Below are positions 51,411 to 59,417 of a stretch of DNA of 64,000 nucleotides, piece after piece (position 1 is the first letter of the stretch; the number at the start of each line of letters is the position of its first letter). Under the pieces are notes generated by a model, which worked only from the letters and a program-made list of their open reading frames with translations, did no database searches and was not told the origin of the DNA. The translations under genes and the position numbers were made by a program. The DNA is taken from assembly GCF_028656935.1 (NCBI RefSeq), contig NZ_JAMDGZ010000001.1:96129-160128 (forward strand). Reading direction: 5' to 3'. The DNA is from Pseudomonas rubra (lineage in GTDB: Bacteria > Pseudomonadota > Gammaproteobacteria > Pseudomonadales > Pseudomonadaceae).

Positions 51411-54400
51411 GGTAGACGTGAGCACGCTTGTGTATATGCTGGTGGTCTTCGTAGTACTCGTGCAGGTTGTGCGCCTCGGCCGACCGGTGATGAAAGCCAC
51501 GCTCTCCCCACATGAGCCACACCAGCTCCTTACCGGACTGCGTCAAGTAGCTTTCAAGAAGGTCACGACGCAGATAGCTGAAAGAGCCACTGACCTGCGA
51601 GCCATACTCGCCAACTTCACGGTACAGGGACGCCACCCCTGTAGCATCGTGCAAGTCCCATTTGTTGGCGAGGTACCTGAGACTTAAAGCCTCACAGAGC
51701 AGTTTAGAGGGCAGGCTTGCACCGTTGTTCTGGTTCACCACACTGTGGTAGCTCTCCCAGTTGTACTTCTGCACAGGGATGTCGACCGCGACGCCATTGT
51801 CCGACCACCGATCAGCGGACACCATGTATTCGGCGCGGTCGCCCTCTTGCTCATCAGCGACAAGCAGTCCCGGAATCGAAGAGAAAGGCATCTCACCCGC
51901 ATAGGTGTAGTAGTAGCCTGGCTCCTCCGGAATAGCATCATTGCCGGGATATTCGAGACCAGTGAACAACGTGCACAGACGGTCGACTTCTCCGCTGTCC
52001 ACGAGTATACCACGGAGGAAGGTGAAGACTTGTCGGTCATCAGCGGGAGCGTTTTGTTCGAGGAATCCGTCAAGTACTACCCACGGTCCCGTCAGACCAT
52101 CAATCTCCGCGATCTCGAGGATGCCGCGGTAATCTGGTTGCGGCCCTCTTATCATCCAGTCACCAGCAACCGTAGGCTGACCACTGAACAAGGCTGGGAG
52201 CGGCAGGTCTATGCTCGCGGCCTCGAGTGGGAACGTCGGGTCGATGTCCGCATCTGAAGGGCGAGCGCCGCGATCCTCGGCAAGGAGGCCCTGCGCGTAC
52301 CGGACACCCCACATCTCGAAGTAAGCGATCCAGCCGTATTTCTTCCCGTACCTGTCGACCTTGTGCTTGTCATTTCCCATACGAGGGCCGGAATTCATTT
52401 GACGGTCAACAGCTTCGAACTGCTCAGGGTCATAGCCAAGCACCAGCATTCGCGAAACGATTGCTGGCAGCACCTGCTGGTACTCTGGGTTACGGTCGTC
52501 GTAGTTCGACCGACCTGGAATCAGTCTCCCCAGCGTGTAGTTGCCGAAGTCCATTCGAATCGCCGCGCTCTTCGCACGTTCGATCACCGCCGGGGCGTAT
52601 TGCGGCATATTCGCAAACGGGCTGGGCAGATGACTAAACGGTGGAAGGAGATGAGCTGCCTCGTCCTCAGACAAGCAAGCCGGATCTACCATCCTTGCGA
52701 TGGCAATGGTTCCCAGGCAGTACTGCTGAAAGAGAGCATGCCAAGTAGGATGCGTCGCGCTAGGCGCGAACATCGCTCGATAAATCTCACGAGCGACTCT
52801 AGGCAGTGCCTCACGCATCTCCACAGCATTGATATCCGACCAAGTGGTCAGCGCCGCACCGTAGGCTGCGGCGAACATCCGCTCGGGGACGTATGGGTCT
52901 GAAACGGCAGTTGACTCCACTGCCAGCCGGAAAAACTCCACAGGCCGCTTGGCTGCGAATTCGTATAGGGTCTTGGTGGCCACGTCGCGCAGGCTTCTGG
53001 ACGTCGACGTCAGCGTCCACATTACCCAGCGCGCCCGTTGGATCTCTCGCTCATCTAGGTCCCCCGACTTCCACCTGGTCGACAGGAATTCAAAGTCGTC
53101 TTCAACTTCCTCAGATCTCTCGCGAACCCACTCCGACCAGAAAAGATCTCGCTGCGTATTCGGCATGGCCAGGAGTACGCCGTGCAGGAAGTCCATATCA
53201 AACGGATGCGCACGCGCTGCTCTAGTTCTTCGAAGTCTCGTGAAGGCAATACGCGCAAACTGCTTCGACTCCTGCATTGCGCGCGCGAACCGTTCCACTG
53301 TCTCCCGCCCGATGTGCCTCGGATCTGATTGCGCCGTCAACAACAGAGCGCTATTGATGAGGTTTTCGTCTGACAAGTCTTGCCAAAGCTGGCGCCTGTC
53401 AAGGCGTTGCGGATACAGGCCAACCAGAGCCTGGAACACGTCATAGGCAAAGGTATGCGAACCACGTTCACGAAATTGAAAGTTCGCGCGTCCTTCATCG
53501 CTTCGCAGCCACTGCGCCAAAGCCGGTCTGGCAAGCAGGGAGCGCGCCATCATATGTCCGGCCATCAGGTCGTATGAAAACGCGATTCCTTGGCCGCCCT
53601 CTACAGAGGTTGTTCGAACAAGGACGCCTTCGGACTCAAGCGCACGAATGATGCTGACGTCCCAACGGCCCGTGTCATGAACTGCCGTCCGAGCAGCTTT
53701 GAACTCCACGCTTCTCGCGTTGCCCTCCCAGAGGAGACCCGCGATCGTTAGCAGTGCCTCTTGGACTTCATCTTGATAGATGCGATGTGCCATTGGTGCA
53801 AGTTCAGCAACTCGTTCGGCAACCTTGTTGAAATGCGCTTCAAACAGGCTTGCAAGCGAACTGGGTAGCGCCTCTACTCCTACAACGTGCTGGCGCCGAG
53901 GGTTTGCCACCTCGCAGAAAATTCTCAGCGTCAACGGATGCTGTAAGAACTCGATTGGCAGATCCGCGTCCGTGGCGTCGATCTTATAGTACTCAAAGTA
54001 CTTGTCGATGGCCGTCTGCGGGTCTTCCTGGAACCCGTTGTGCTCAACTTGAGGAAACTCCTCCGGCAGGCACATCTGTGCGAACTCATTGCGCAGAGTG
54101 ACAACCAGCAAGACGTACGGAAAGTCCTTCAGGAGCTCATCCGCCCGGAAGAGCTCGTCCCTCCAGTTTCTCGGGTCTTCCGCCTCATTCAGACCGTCGA
54201 CGACAATTGGGATGCGCTTGCCCGCGCGCTGCCCCGCCGCATCAACGGCCTCAACCAGCCGGTCGAAGCTCTCCGCTGGCCTGCCAGAAATCTTGAAGGC
54301 AGACACAAGATCGTCAAGTCCCTGGCCTGCATGGAGATTCTTGCCCAGCAGCAAGACACCACCGGTGAGGTCTCCGTCCGGCTGCGTCACCTTGATGGCA

Positions 54401-55419
54401 AGCTCGGATTTTCCTTCACCCGCAGCTGCAAGTACGGCCAGGGCTCGAACGCCGATCGACTTCTCCATACTAAGCAGCGCCGATGAAACTGCGTGGATGT
54501 CCGCTACGAGATTTGCGGTTAGCGGAGCTCCACCTGAACGAGCCCCACGCAGCTTCGAGAGAAGCCTGTCGTAGCGCAACGCTTGCGGCGGATTCGCCGC
54601 AAGCATTTGCTGTACAGAGTCGAAGTCGCCCTTGCCGAGCGATGTGTGCAGGTCATCTAGCAGGCCAGCTAATCCGATGGCTCGAGCCAAGAGCGAGTCG
54701 ACTTCGGCCTTGAGTTCGGCTTTGAGTTGCCCCGTGAGCGAAGCGATGCCCATGCAATTCGTCTTGAGGGCATTTGAGAGTTTCTCCAGTGAGTCCCACG
54801 CGCCCTGGCCGCCCAGATGCCTGAGCACCTTCTGTTCTGCTCCAACGACAACATGAACTTCCTGTTGGTATCGGCGCTTGAATGGAGCTGCAGCGAGCCT
54901 ATGCTGTTCAGCAAGTAACGTAGGCGTCAGAACGAGCTCGCCGAAGTAAGTTTCTCGAAGTAGTGCTCCCGGCCCCACCAGGAGGTCTTCGATGTCCGTC
55001 GCCGTCAGCAGCTCCAACTTCAACTCAGGGAAGCGGTCCTTCTCAAGTGCGAAGAACCACTCTTGGTCCCCCTTTGTCAGCGTGTGGTGCGTCCAAAGCT
55101 TCCAATCGGTCACACCTGGGACATGCTTGCGCGTCTTCTCCATGCCCTCGATGATCTTTTGTTTGCGCGTGGCCCCCAAGTCTTGTCCGTTTGCCAGCTC
55201 ATACCATTTGCATTGCCAGCCAATCCAGCGTGGCGGCGCTCCGAGATCACAAGACTCCGTCAGCTGAAGATGAAACTCCACGCCAGGCTGGTTTGCGAGT
55301 TGCTTGAAGCGACCGTAGCGTCCGTAGTGTCGGCGCACCAGAGAGCGGCAAAGCTTTTCGAAGTTTTCGTCCGGGGCCCCAGGTAGCTCGCTGAATACAT
55401 CCCAATTTGCGGCAGGCAT
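51394..55419 (-). CDS. PD-(D/E)xK nuclease-like / STAND (NACHT-type) NTPase protein, 1341 residues
   Basis: Residues 1-160 resemble an Mrr-like nuclease: FEKLCRSLVRRHYG, QPGVEFHLQL (E48) and IGWQCKWYE (Q69, K71). The P-loop is AAAGEGKSE at 332-339 (K337), Walker B IPIVVDGLNEAED has D408, and TLRNEF (R443) fits a NACHT/STAND sensor. Residues ~450-700 contain likely winged-helix and helical segments (SFSYDLMAGHMMARSLL). The last ~600 residues are an unrecognised helical sensor-type region. The layout is like Avs or bNACHT defence proteins, where a C-terminal sensor triggers an N-terminal nuclease. The last ~8 residues run into a foreign fragment, so the true C-terminus may be altered. AAGGAAAA precedes the start; 14 bp from the upstream gene. 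Confidence 0.85.
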   Translation of the reverse strand: MPAANWDVFSELPGAPDENFEKLCRSLVRRHYGRYGRFKQLANQPGVEFHLQLTESCDLGAPPRWIGWQCKWYELANGQDLGATRKQKIIEGMEKTRKHVPGVTDWKLWTHHTLTKGDQEWFFALEKDRFPELKLELLTATDIEDLLVGPGALLRETYFGELVLTPTLLAEQHRLAAAPFKRRYQQEVHVVVGAEQKVLRHLGGQGAWDSLEKLSNALKTNCMGIASLTGQLKAELKAEVDSLLARAIGLAGLLDDLHTSLGKGDFDSVQQMLAANPPQALRYDRLLSKLRGARSGGAPLTANLVADIHAVSSALLSMEKSIGVRALAVLAAAGEGKSELAIKVTQPDGDLTGGVLLLGKNLHAGQGLDDLVSAFKISGRPAESFDRLVEAVDAAGQRAGKRIPIVVDGLNEAEDPRNWRDELFRADELLKDFPYVLLVVTLRNEFAQMCLPEEFPQVEHNGFQEDPQTAIDKYFEYYKIDATDADLPIEFLQHPLTLRIFCEVANPRRQHVVGVEALPSSLASLFEAHFNKVAERVAELAPMAHRIYQDEVQEALLTIAGLLWEGNARSVEFKAARTAVHDTGRWDVSIIRALESEGVLVRTTSVEGGQGIAFSYDLMAGHMMARSLLARPALAQWLRSDEGRANFQFRERGSHTFAYDVFQALVGLYPQRLDRRQLWQDLSDENLINSALLLTAQSDPRHIGRETVERFARAMQESKQFARIAFTRLRRTRAARAHPFDMDFLHGVLLAMPNTQRDLFWSEWVRERSEEVEDDFEFLSTRWKSGDLDEREIQRARWVMWTLTSTSRSLRDVATKTLYEFAAKRPVEFFRLAVESTAVSDPYVPERMFAAAYGAALTTWSDINAVEMREALPRVAREIYRAMFAPSATHPTWHALFQQYCLGTIAIARMVDPACLSEDEAAHLLPPFSHLPSPFANMPQYAPAVIERAKSAAIRMDFGNYTLGRLIPGRSNYDDRNPEYQQVLPAIVSRMLVLGYDPEQFEAVDRQMNSGPRMGNDKHKVDRYGKKYGWIAYFEMWGVRYAQGLLAEDRGARPSDADIDPTFPLEAASIDLPLPALFSGQPTVAGDWMIRGPQPDYRGILEIAEIDGLTGPWVVLDGFLEQNAPADDRQVFTFLRGILVDSGEVDRLCTLFTGLEYPGNDAIPEEPGYYYTYAGEMPFSSIPGLLVADEQEGDRAEYMVSADRWSDNGVAVDIPVQKYNWESYHSVVNQNNGASLPSKLLCEALSLRYLANKWDLHDATGVASLYREVGEYGSQVSGSFSYLRRDLLESYLTQSGKELVWLMWGERGFHHRSAEAHNLHEYYEDHQHIHKRAHVYRSSVS

Positions 55420-55433
55420 CGGCGTTTTCCTTG

Positions 55434-55841
55434 TCAGCTAGCATCGGCAGAATCGGACGGGTAGTCGTGCGCAGAGAAAACCTCGACCTTAGCCCCTGCC
55501 TCAATGAAGAGCTTCACGAACGCGGAAACCTCCGCCTCGTCAGTCGTGACAGTGATTCTATCGCCTTCACGCGAGAGCTGATGATCGGATTCTAACTGGC
55601 CGAGATCGGCCGGCCCTAAGGTGTTGAGGTTCAGAGTACACAGCAACGAGAGCATCTCATCTGAAAATCTCTGATTCTCAGGTTTAGCAAAAGGGATGGA
55701 GTAGCTGTCGTCTTTTGCAGCCTGAGCGCTGAGCTTGTCAATGTCCTTCTCGACCTTCTCGGCATCTTGTTCTCGCTTGAACTTGCCGATGAGAACCAGG
55801 TTCATCGAATGCTCAGACCCGTATCCGCTCCAAATCTTCAT
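55434..55841 (-). CDS. Small conserved-looking protein, 135 residues (possibly DUF6375)
   Basis: It begins MKIWSGYGSEHSMNLVLIGK and continues as an alpha/beta fold with FKREQDAEKVEKDIDKLSAQ and a C-terminal ITVTTDEAEVSAFVKLFIEAG. The WSGYGSEHS start recalls a family I remember as DUF6375, but I am not certain. It could be a substrate or partner of the radical SAM enzyme, whose stop overlaps its start (ATGA), or a regulator of the NTPase encoded next. No catalytic motif is recognised. Confidence 0.75.
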   Translation of the reverse strand: MKIWSGYGSEHSMNLVLIGKFKREQDAEKVEKDIDKLSAQAAKDDSYSIPFAKPENQRFSDEMLSLLCTLNLNTLGPADLGQLESDHQLSREGDRITVTTDEAEVSAFVKLFIEAGAKVEVFSAHDYPSDSADAS

Positions 55842-56755
55842 GATTGTGTCTCTCCTTGGACCTCGAAGGTATTTCTGAGTCGCTGAAGCGCTGACAGAAC
55901 GCCTGCGTCTCCAATCTTCGCGCCGGCGGGCGAGTAAGAGCTCGCGCGAAGCGTGCCGGACGCATCTATGTGCGCATAGGCCTGAAGGCCTCGTTCATCG
56001 GGGAGCGGGTTGCAAGTAGGCAGTCCTGACGCCCCCGCCTCACTGACCGCAAGACGAACTTTACCTCTGTAGTTGGCGACCCAGACCTGAAGGGCTCGGC
56101 CGACCACTCCATCCATGCTTGCGACCGCAGTTGTTGCTTGCTGAGGAAGCAACAGCAATTCACTAGCTCCAACGTTTTGCGCGAGCTCACTCATCGCGTC
56201 AAGTTCTGCAACCGTGCGCTCGTTGACCACGACGTTGAGCCCAAAGGGCGACAAGGCCGCAATCGACTCCATGCCTTTGAGCAGGCTGGAAAACTGCCTT
56301 CCGCGCTGTTCTTCGTAGGTCCGACCGACCCCGTCGACGCTAATGCGTGCAAAGTGGATCGAGCCCTTGAGGCGCTCGACCAGCTGTGGCGTCAGGCGAT
56401 GACCGTGAGTCGTGAATGTGACCGCGAGCTGAGTTTCCCCCGCAACCCGTTTGCATATGTCGACGAAGTCAGGATGCAGCGTGGGCTCGCCGCCGCCAAA
56501 TCCGACGCCGAGGCACCCCTCAGTATCCAGTTCTTTCAACCAGCCGAGCACCTGATCGGTATGTAGCGACGCCTTGTGCTTCGGCGCGTAGCAGTACGCG
56601 CAGTGAAGGTCGCAGACATTGGTGAGTGCAACGGATATCTGGCGGGGGGACGTCGACCAAACCGTCTCTTCCGGGCGCAGCTCGTCCAGCAGGAGATTCA
56701 GGCCTGAAATACGATCGAAAAGATGCACCCCGTTTGGGCCGTTTCTGGATTTCAT
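55838..56755 (-). CDS. Radical SAM enzyme, MoaA/PqqE-like, first gene of the unassigned operon
   Basis: A 305-residue radical SAM protein. The 4Fe-4S motif is C48DLHC52AYC55YAP; the SAM-binding GGGEPTLHP follows at 87-95, and a beta strand ARISVDGVG fits the TIM barrel. The C-terminal ~60 residues keep the shape of a SPASM/twitch hairpin (AYAHIDASGTLRASSYSPAGAKIGD) but have only one cysteine (C248), so a second cluster is unlikely. It lacks the viperin sequence context (no CNYxCGFCFH). It may modify a peptide or protein; the target is unknown. The ATG is the first in frame after AATGCCTT. Confidence 0.9.
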   Translation of the reverse strand: MKSRNGPNGVHLFDRISGLNLLLDELRPEETVWSTSPRQISVALTNVCDLHCAYCYAPKHKASLHTDQVLGWLKELDTEGCLGVGFGGGEPTLHPDFVDICKRVAGETQLAVTFTTHGHRLTPQLVERLKGSIHFARISVDGVGRTYEEQRGRQFSSLLKGMESIAALSPFGLNVVVNERTVAELDAMSELAQNVGASELLLLPQQATTAVASMDGVVGRALQVWVANYRGKVRLAVSEAGASGLPTCNPLPDERGLQAYAHIDASGTLRASSYSPAGAKIGDAGVLSALQRLRNTFEVQGETQS

Positions 56756-57060
56756 AAGGCATTATCACCGAAAGCAGTTCTACCTTAAATGGGTCGTCTA
56801 ACGTGTTAATGCTTTCGAGTAGCATCTTCATAAACAGGCAGAGGCATTTTTTGAAGCTATTTAGGCATACCAGCTGCACGCACTGGGTGGTGTAGCTCCG
56901 CCCCTTCAGTGCGGTGACGACTTTAGACATGGCCTTACAAATCAGTTCCGCAACTGAAAAATCTACCCTTGCAGCGTAAGGATTTCAGCCCCTTCAGCTT
57001 AGGATTTTTGCGGAATGTAAGTCTACGTATGCCACTGTTTTTAAAAGAAAATATAGTGGA
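56756..57060. other. Right-end flank of island 1 (operon promoter region)
   Basis: No gene is supported; a minus-strand frame (MSKVVTALKGRSYTTQ) overlaps the radical SAM gene and lacks a ribosome site. The stretch contains a copy of the integrase-arm-like motif (AGTTCCGCAACT at 56944-56955) and an AT-rich end next to attR. Confidence 0.5.
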
Positions 57061-57116
57061 CTTGAAAACCGTCGATGGGCAACTATCCTAGAGTTCGAAT
57101 CTCTACGCTTCCGCCA
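57061..57116 (+). repeat. attR of island 1 / attL of element 2 (56-bp copy of tRNA-Ser 3' end)
   Basis: Exact copy of the 3' 56 bases of tRNA-Ser(UGA), followed by a near copy of the tRNA terminator. The upstream 5' half of the tRNA is absent, so it is not a tRNA gene. The second integrase gene starts 121 bp further on, showing tandem integration. Confidence 0.95.
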
Positions 57117-57174
57117 CTTCTAAAGCCCTGATTGTTCAGGGCTTTTTGCGTTTTTGAGGGTCGAAAAATAGGGC

Positions 57175-57194
57175 CTTGGGAACACGCTTGGGAA
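57175..57194. promoter_or_regulatory. Direct repeat CTTGGGAA x2, candidate arm sites of integrase 2
   Basis: CTTGGGAA occurs twice 12 bp apart between the att core and the integrase gene. The motif differs from the GTTCCGCAACT repeats of island 1, as would be expected for two integrases with distinct arm specificity. Confidence 0.4.
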
Positions 57195-57210
57195 TAACTA
57201 CAGGCGATAT

Positions 57211-57232
57211 GTTTTAGGACGCGTCCTAAAAC
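57211..57232. promoter_or_regulatory. 22-bp perfect palindrome before integrase 2 stop
   Basis: The palindrome centres on TTTTAGGACGCGTCCTAAAA and extends one matching base on each side, with no spacer. It lies 6 bp beyond the integrase stop codon. A dimeric DNA-binding protein site is more likely than a terminator, since a loop-less hairpin with no T run would be poor. Confidence 0.65.
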
Positions 57233-57237
57233 TATTG

Positions 57238-58287
57238 CTATTTGGTCGGCTTGGCGACCGCACCGACCCGCCGGTAAACACGCTCAGTAATGTCTCCCTT
57301 GGTGTGGCCCAGCAGCAGGCTTGCGTCCTCGATGTCTTTGATTTCGGATGCGGCTTTAGGGCGGATATCCCTGAATTGGAATTGGCTTATGCGCCCGGCC
57401 AGCAGGCTGTCACCTGCTTCCTCGGCGGCTTTAACTGCTTTCTCTCTCGCATCATCCCACCTGTGCCGGAGCATTGCGGCAGTCACCCGCTTACCCGCTT
57501 CGGTCAGGATCAAGTAGGGCGAGCTGTGCCGCTCATTCTGAGCCAGGATGCCGCTGATCAGCGCACCTAATCCCGTCTCCACCCCGTCAACCTCAAGCAA
57601 GATCCGCAGTTTTTTATTTGTCTTCCGCTGCTTGACGCCCAGGGCAACGCCCTCGATGTCGTCCCTCCTCATCACCAGCACGTCCGCCGGACGCTGGCCT
57701 GTCAAATACGCCAGATCCATGGCAACTTTCATCTCGCCCACCGCTTTGTCGTAGACCGCGCTCCAAATTGCATCATTCGCGTAGAAGTCCCGCGGGGCTT
57801 CCTTGTTCTTGCGCACTCCCTGGCAAGGGTTCTCCCGAGTTGTGAGCCCCCATTCTCTGGCCAAGTTAAACATATGCGACAAGGTAGCCAGCTCCCGGTT
57901 TGCCCGCACTTTGGCTGTCCTGGCATCGCGGTATTGAGCAACGAGGGCGGGGGTGATCGCATCGATCGGTGCATCATTGAAGAAGGGGCGCAGTTGCCGC
58001 AGTTCGGCCAGGTTGTCCTTTTGGGTTCGCTCAGCCTTCTTCGGGATAACGTCCCGCTCGTATCGGTCGAAGACGGCCTTCATGATGCGCAGGTCGTGAG
58101 GCTTATCTTTCGACTCCAGGTCGGCCCATTTCAGGCGGGCGAGATTGATGTCGCTACCGAGCGTGATTTCTTTACCCGACTTGTCCAGGTAGTAGTAGCT
58201 GATCCAGACCTTGCCGCTTTTGCGCTTGCGAGTGCGTTGGTACATGTGCGGAGGAAGGTGGCGGTTCTCTGTCTTGCGCGGGCGCAT
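57238..58287 (-). CDS. Tyrosine-type phage integrase of element 2
   Basis: A 349-residue tyrosine recombinase, closely related to the island 1 integrase over most of its length (MRPRKTENRHLPPHMYQRTR start; RTQKDNLAELRQLRPFFNDAP; KVRANRELATLSHMFNLAREWGL). Catalytic boxes are YLTGQRPADVLVMR, FRDIRPKAASEI and LLGHTKGDITERVYRRVG. It uses the same tRNA-Ser core. One base separates it from the DUF4224 gene upstream. Confidence 0.95.
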   Translation of the reverse strand: MRPRKTENRHLPPHMYQRTRKRKSGKVWISYYYLDKSGKEITLGSDINLARLKWADLESKDKPHDLRIMKAVFDRYERDVIPKKAERTQKDNLAELRQLRPFFNDAPIDAITPALVAQYRDARTAKVRANRELATLSHMFNLAREWGLTTRENPCQGVRKNKEAPRDFYANDAIWSAVYDKAVGEMKVAMDLAYLTGQRPADVLVMRRDDIEGVALGVKQRKTNKKLRILLEVDGVETGLGALISGILAQNERHSSPYLILTEAGKRVTAAMLRHRWDDAREKAVKAAEEAGDSLLAGRISQFQFRDIRPKAASEIKDIEDASLLLGHTKGDITERVYRRVGAVAKPTK

Positions 58288-58288
58288 A

Positions 58289-58531
58289 TCACCTCACTTT
58301 CGAAATATCAGGCGTCCATGCCGGCACTGGCAGTGGCGGGGGCGTTACGGGCATCACTTGAAGGGTCATACCCAGCTTCATTCGGGCGTACTGCCGGCCA
58401 ACCAGTGGTCGACCACCGCGGCTTTCAACAAAGTGCCAGCCGCGTTCGTTGAGCCAGCGGCGCTGGTAGCCCCTGGCCTTGTAGCCGGTCAACTCGGCCA
58501 GTTCTTTCTCCGAGAGAATTTCGGTTTCCAT
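58289..58531 (-). CDS. DUF4224 protein of element 2
   Basis: An 80-residue homologue of the DUF4224 protein in island 1: METEILSEKELAELTGYKAR then GYQRRWLNERGWHFVESRGG and RPLVGRQYARMKLGM. Likely a small winged-helix DNA-binding protein that helps integration or excision. It has a hairpin leader and GGAG before the start, as in island 1. Confidence 0.82.
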   Translation of the reverse strand: METEILSEKELAELTGYKARGYQRRWLNERGWHFVESRGGRPLVGRQYARMKLGMTLQVMPVTPPPLPVPAWTPDISKVR

Positions 58532-58669
58532 GGGATAGGCTCCACGCCGCGCATGGCGGCAGAGGTGGGGAGGGGTTAAGTCAATTGACCTAATGCGTAA
58601 TGTGAGATGTCAAACCGGTACAGGCAGGGTCTTGGATCAAGGCCCCCCACAAGAGCGAGTGCTTCAGCC

Positions 58670-58879
58670 ATGACCAGAGCGGATGAATCTCAGATAGAAG
58701 CCCACAAGCTACTGATGCTGCTCGACGCGGAAACGTCCTTGGCCATGAAGCTTGTCTCGATGAACACGATGGCCGGGCCTGAATGGCATGCTATGCGCAA
58801 ACGGCACCGGGCTTGCTTCGAAGCATGGAGCAAATTCACCAAGGAGCTTGCTGCAGTCGAGCCAGTTATCATCAAGTAG
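58670..58879 (+). CDS. Hypothetical phage protein, 69 residues
   Basis: MTRADESQIEAHKLLMLLDAETSLAMKLV and RKRHRACFEAWSKFTKELAAVEP form two helices; no family recognised. An upstream ATG at 58607 would add 21 low-complexity residues; the internal start at MTRADESQ looks more protein-like, but neither has a strong ribosome site. Confidence 0.5.
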   Translation: MTRADESQIEAHKLLMLLDAETSLAMKLVSMNTMAGPEWHAMRKRHRACFEAWSKFTKELAAVEPVIIK

Positions 58880-58933
58880 GCCCCTGCCAGATCATCCAGG
58901 CCATGTAGAGCGGGGCGGCGATGGGTAGGAGGA

Positions 58934-59230
58934 TCATGGCTGCAACTCAGCGTTGTAGCGCTTGTAGTCCTCGCCAAACTCCCAGCAGTAGGTCGCTGGC
59001 CACGCGCCTGGCGTACCTTCATCGACGAACGCGTACCGGGATTCAAACTCTCCGGAGCGATCCGGCACCGTCTTGCACCATTTGTGTTGTGGCCCGCCTA
59101 GAAACCAGCCTGGGCATTCCTTCACAGCTGCAGTCATGAACTCTTCAAGGTCGTGGTGGCCCTTGCTCATGGCGATGTAGGTGTCGCTGCCGACGCTTTG
59201 GACATCCAGCGGGTACTTTTCTTCAGGCAT
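58934..59230 (-). CDS. Hypothetical phage protein, 98 residues
   Basis: MPEEKYPLDVQSVGSDTYIA then MSKGHHDLEEFMTAAVKECP; aromatic-rich C-terminal half (YCWEFGEDYKRYNAELQP). No family recognised. The start follows a leader almost identical to that of the 247-residue gene further on (GGCGGCAAGGACGAAGTC), with AAGGACG as ribosome site. Confidence 0.7.
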   Translation of the reverse strand: MPEEKYPLDVQSVGSDTYIAMSKGHHDLEEFMTAAVKECPGWFLGGPQHKWCKTVPDRSGEFESRYAFVDEGTPGAWPATYCWEFGEDYKRYNAELQP

Positions 59231-59417
59231 GACTTCGTCCTTGCCGCCATATCGCGGCTTTTACAAAAATTATACGTAAGGGGTTTGTGTATCGATTCTG
59301 TATAGATTTTAAGGCCGGTTGTCAGGTGGACCTTAAAAATCGGGAACGTGAAGTGGCGTAGTCCGTCAACCTTATTACCCTAACAAGCTCAATTCACTGT
59401 GAGCAGGAGGCTAGTCT

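Larger units (their letters stand above)
31511..57116. mobile_element. Integrative genomic island 1 at tRNA-Ser(UGA), about 25.6 kb
   Basis: Bounded by the 56-bp att repeats, with the integrase at the tRNA-proximal end. Cargo includes a serine recombinase, type I restriction-modification with accessory nucleases, a DUF3987/AlpA module and an unassigned radical SAM/NTPase operon. No phage structural, terminase or conjugation operon remains; only a decayed helicase fragment hints at conjugative-element material. The mosaic of scars says it grew by several insertions. Confidence 0.9.

Noticed and set aside
55838..56755. Viperin-type antiviral radical SAM enzyme
   Set aside because: The cluster context CDLHCAYCYAP and the C-terminal region resemble MoaA/PqqE-like proteins and not the CNYxCGFCFH viperin pattern.
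56520..56930. A 136-codon frame upstream of and overlapping the radical SAM gene
   Set aside because: It overlaps the radical SAM coding region by over 230 bp, lacks a ribosome site and turns into shadow-frame composition.
57061..57116. A second tRNA-Ser gene
   Set aside because: Only the 3' 56 bases are present; no 5' acceptor or D arm is found upstream.
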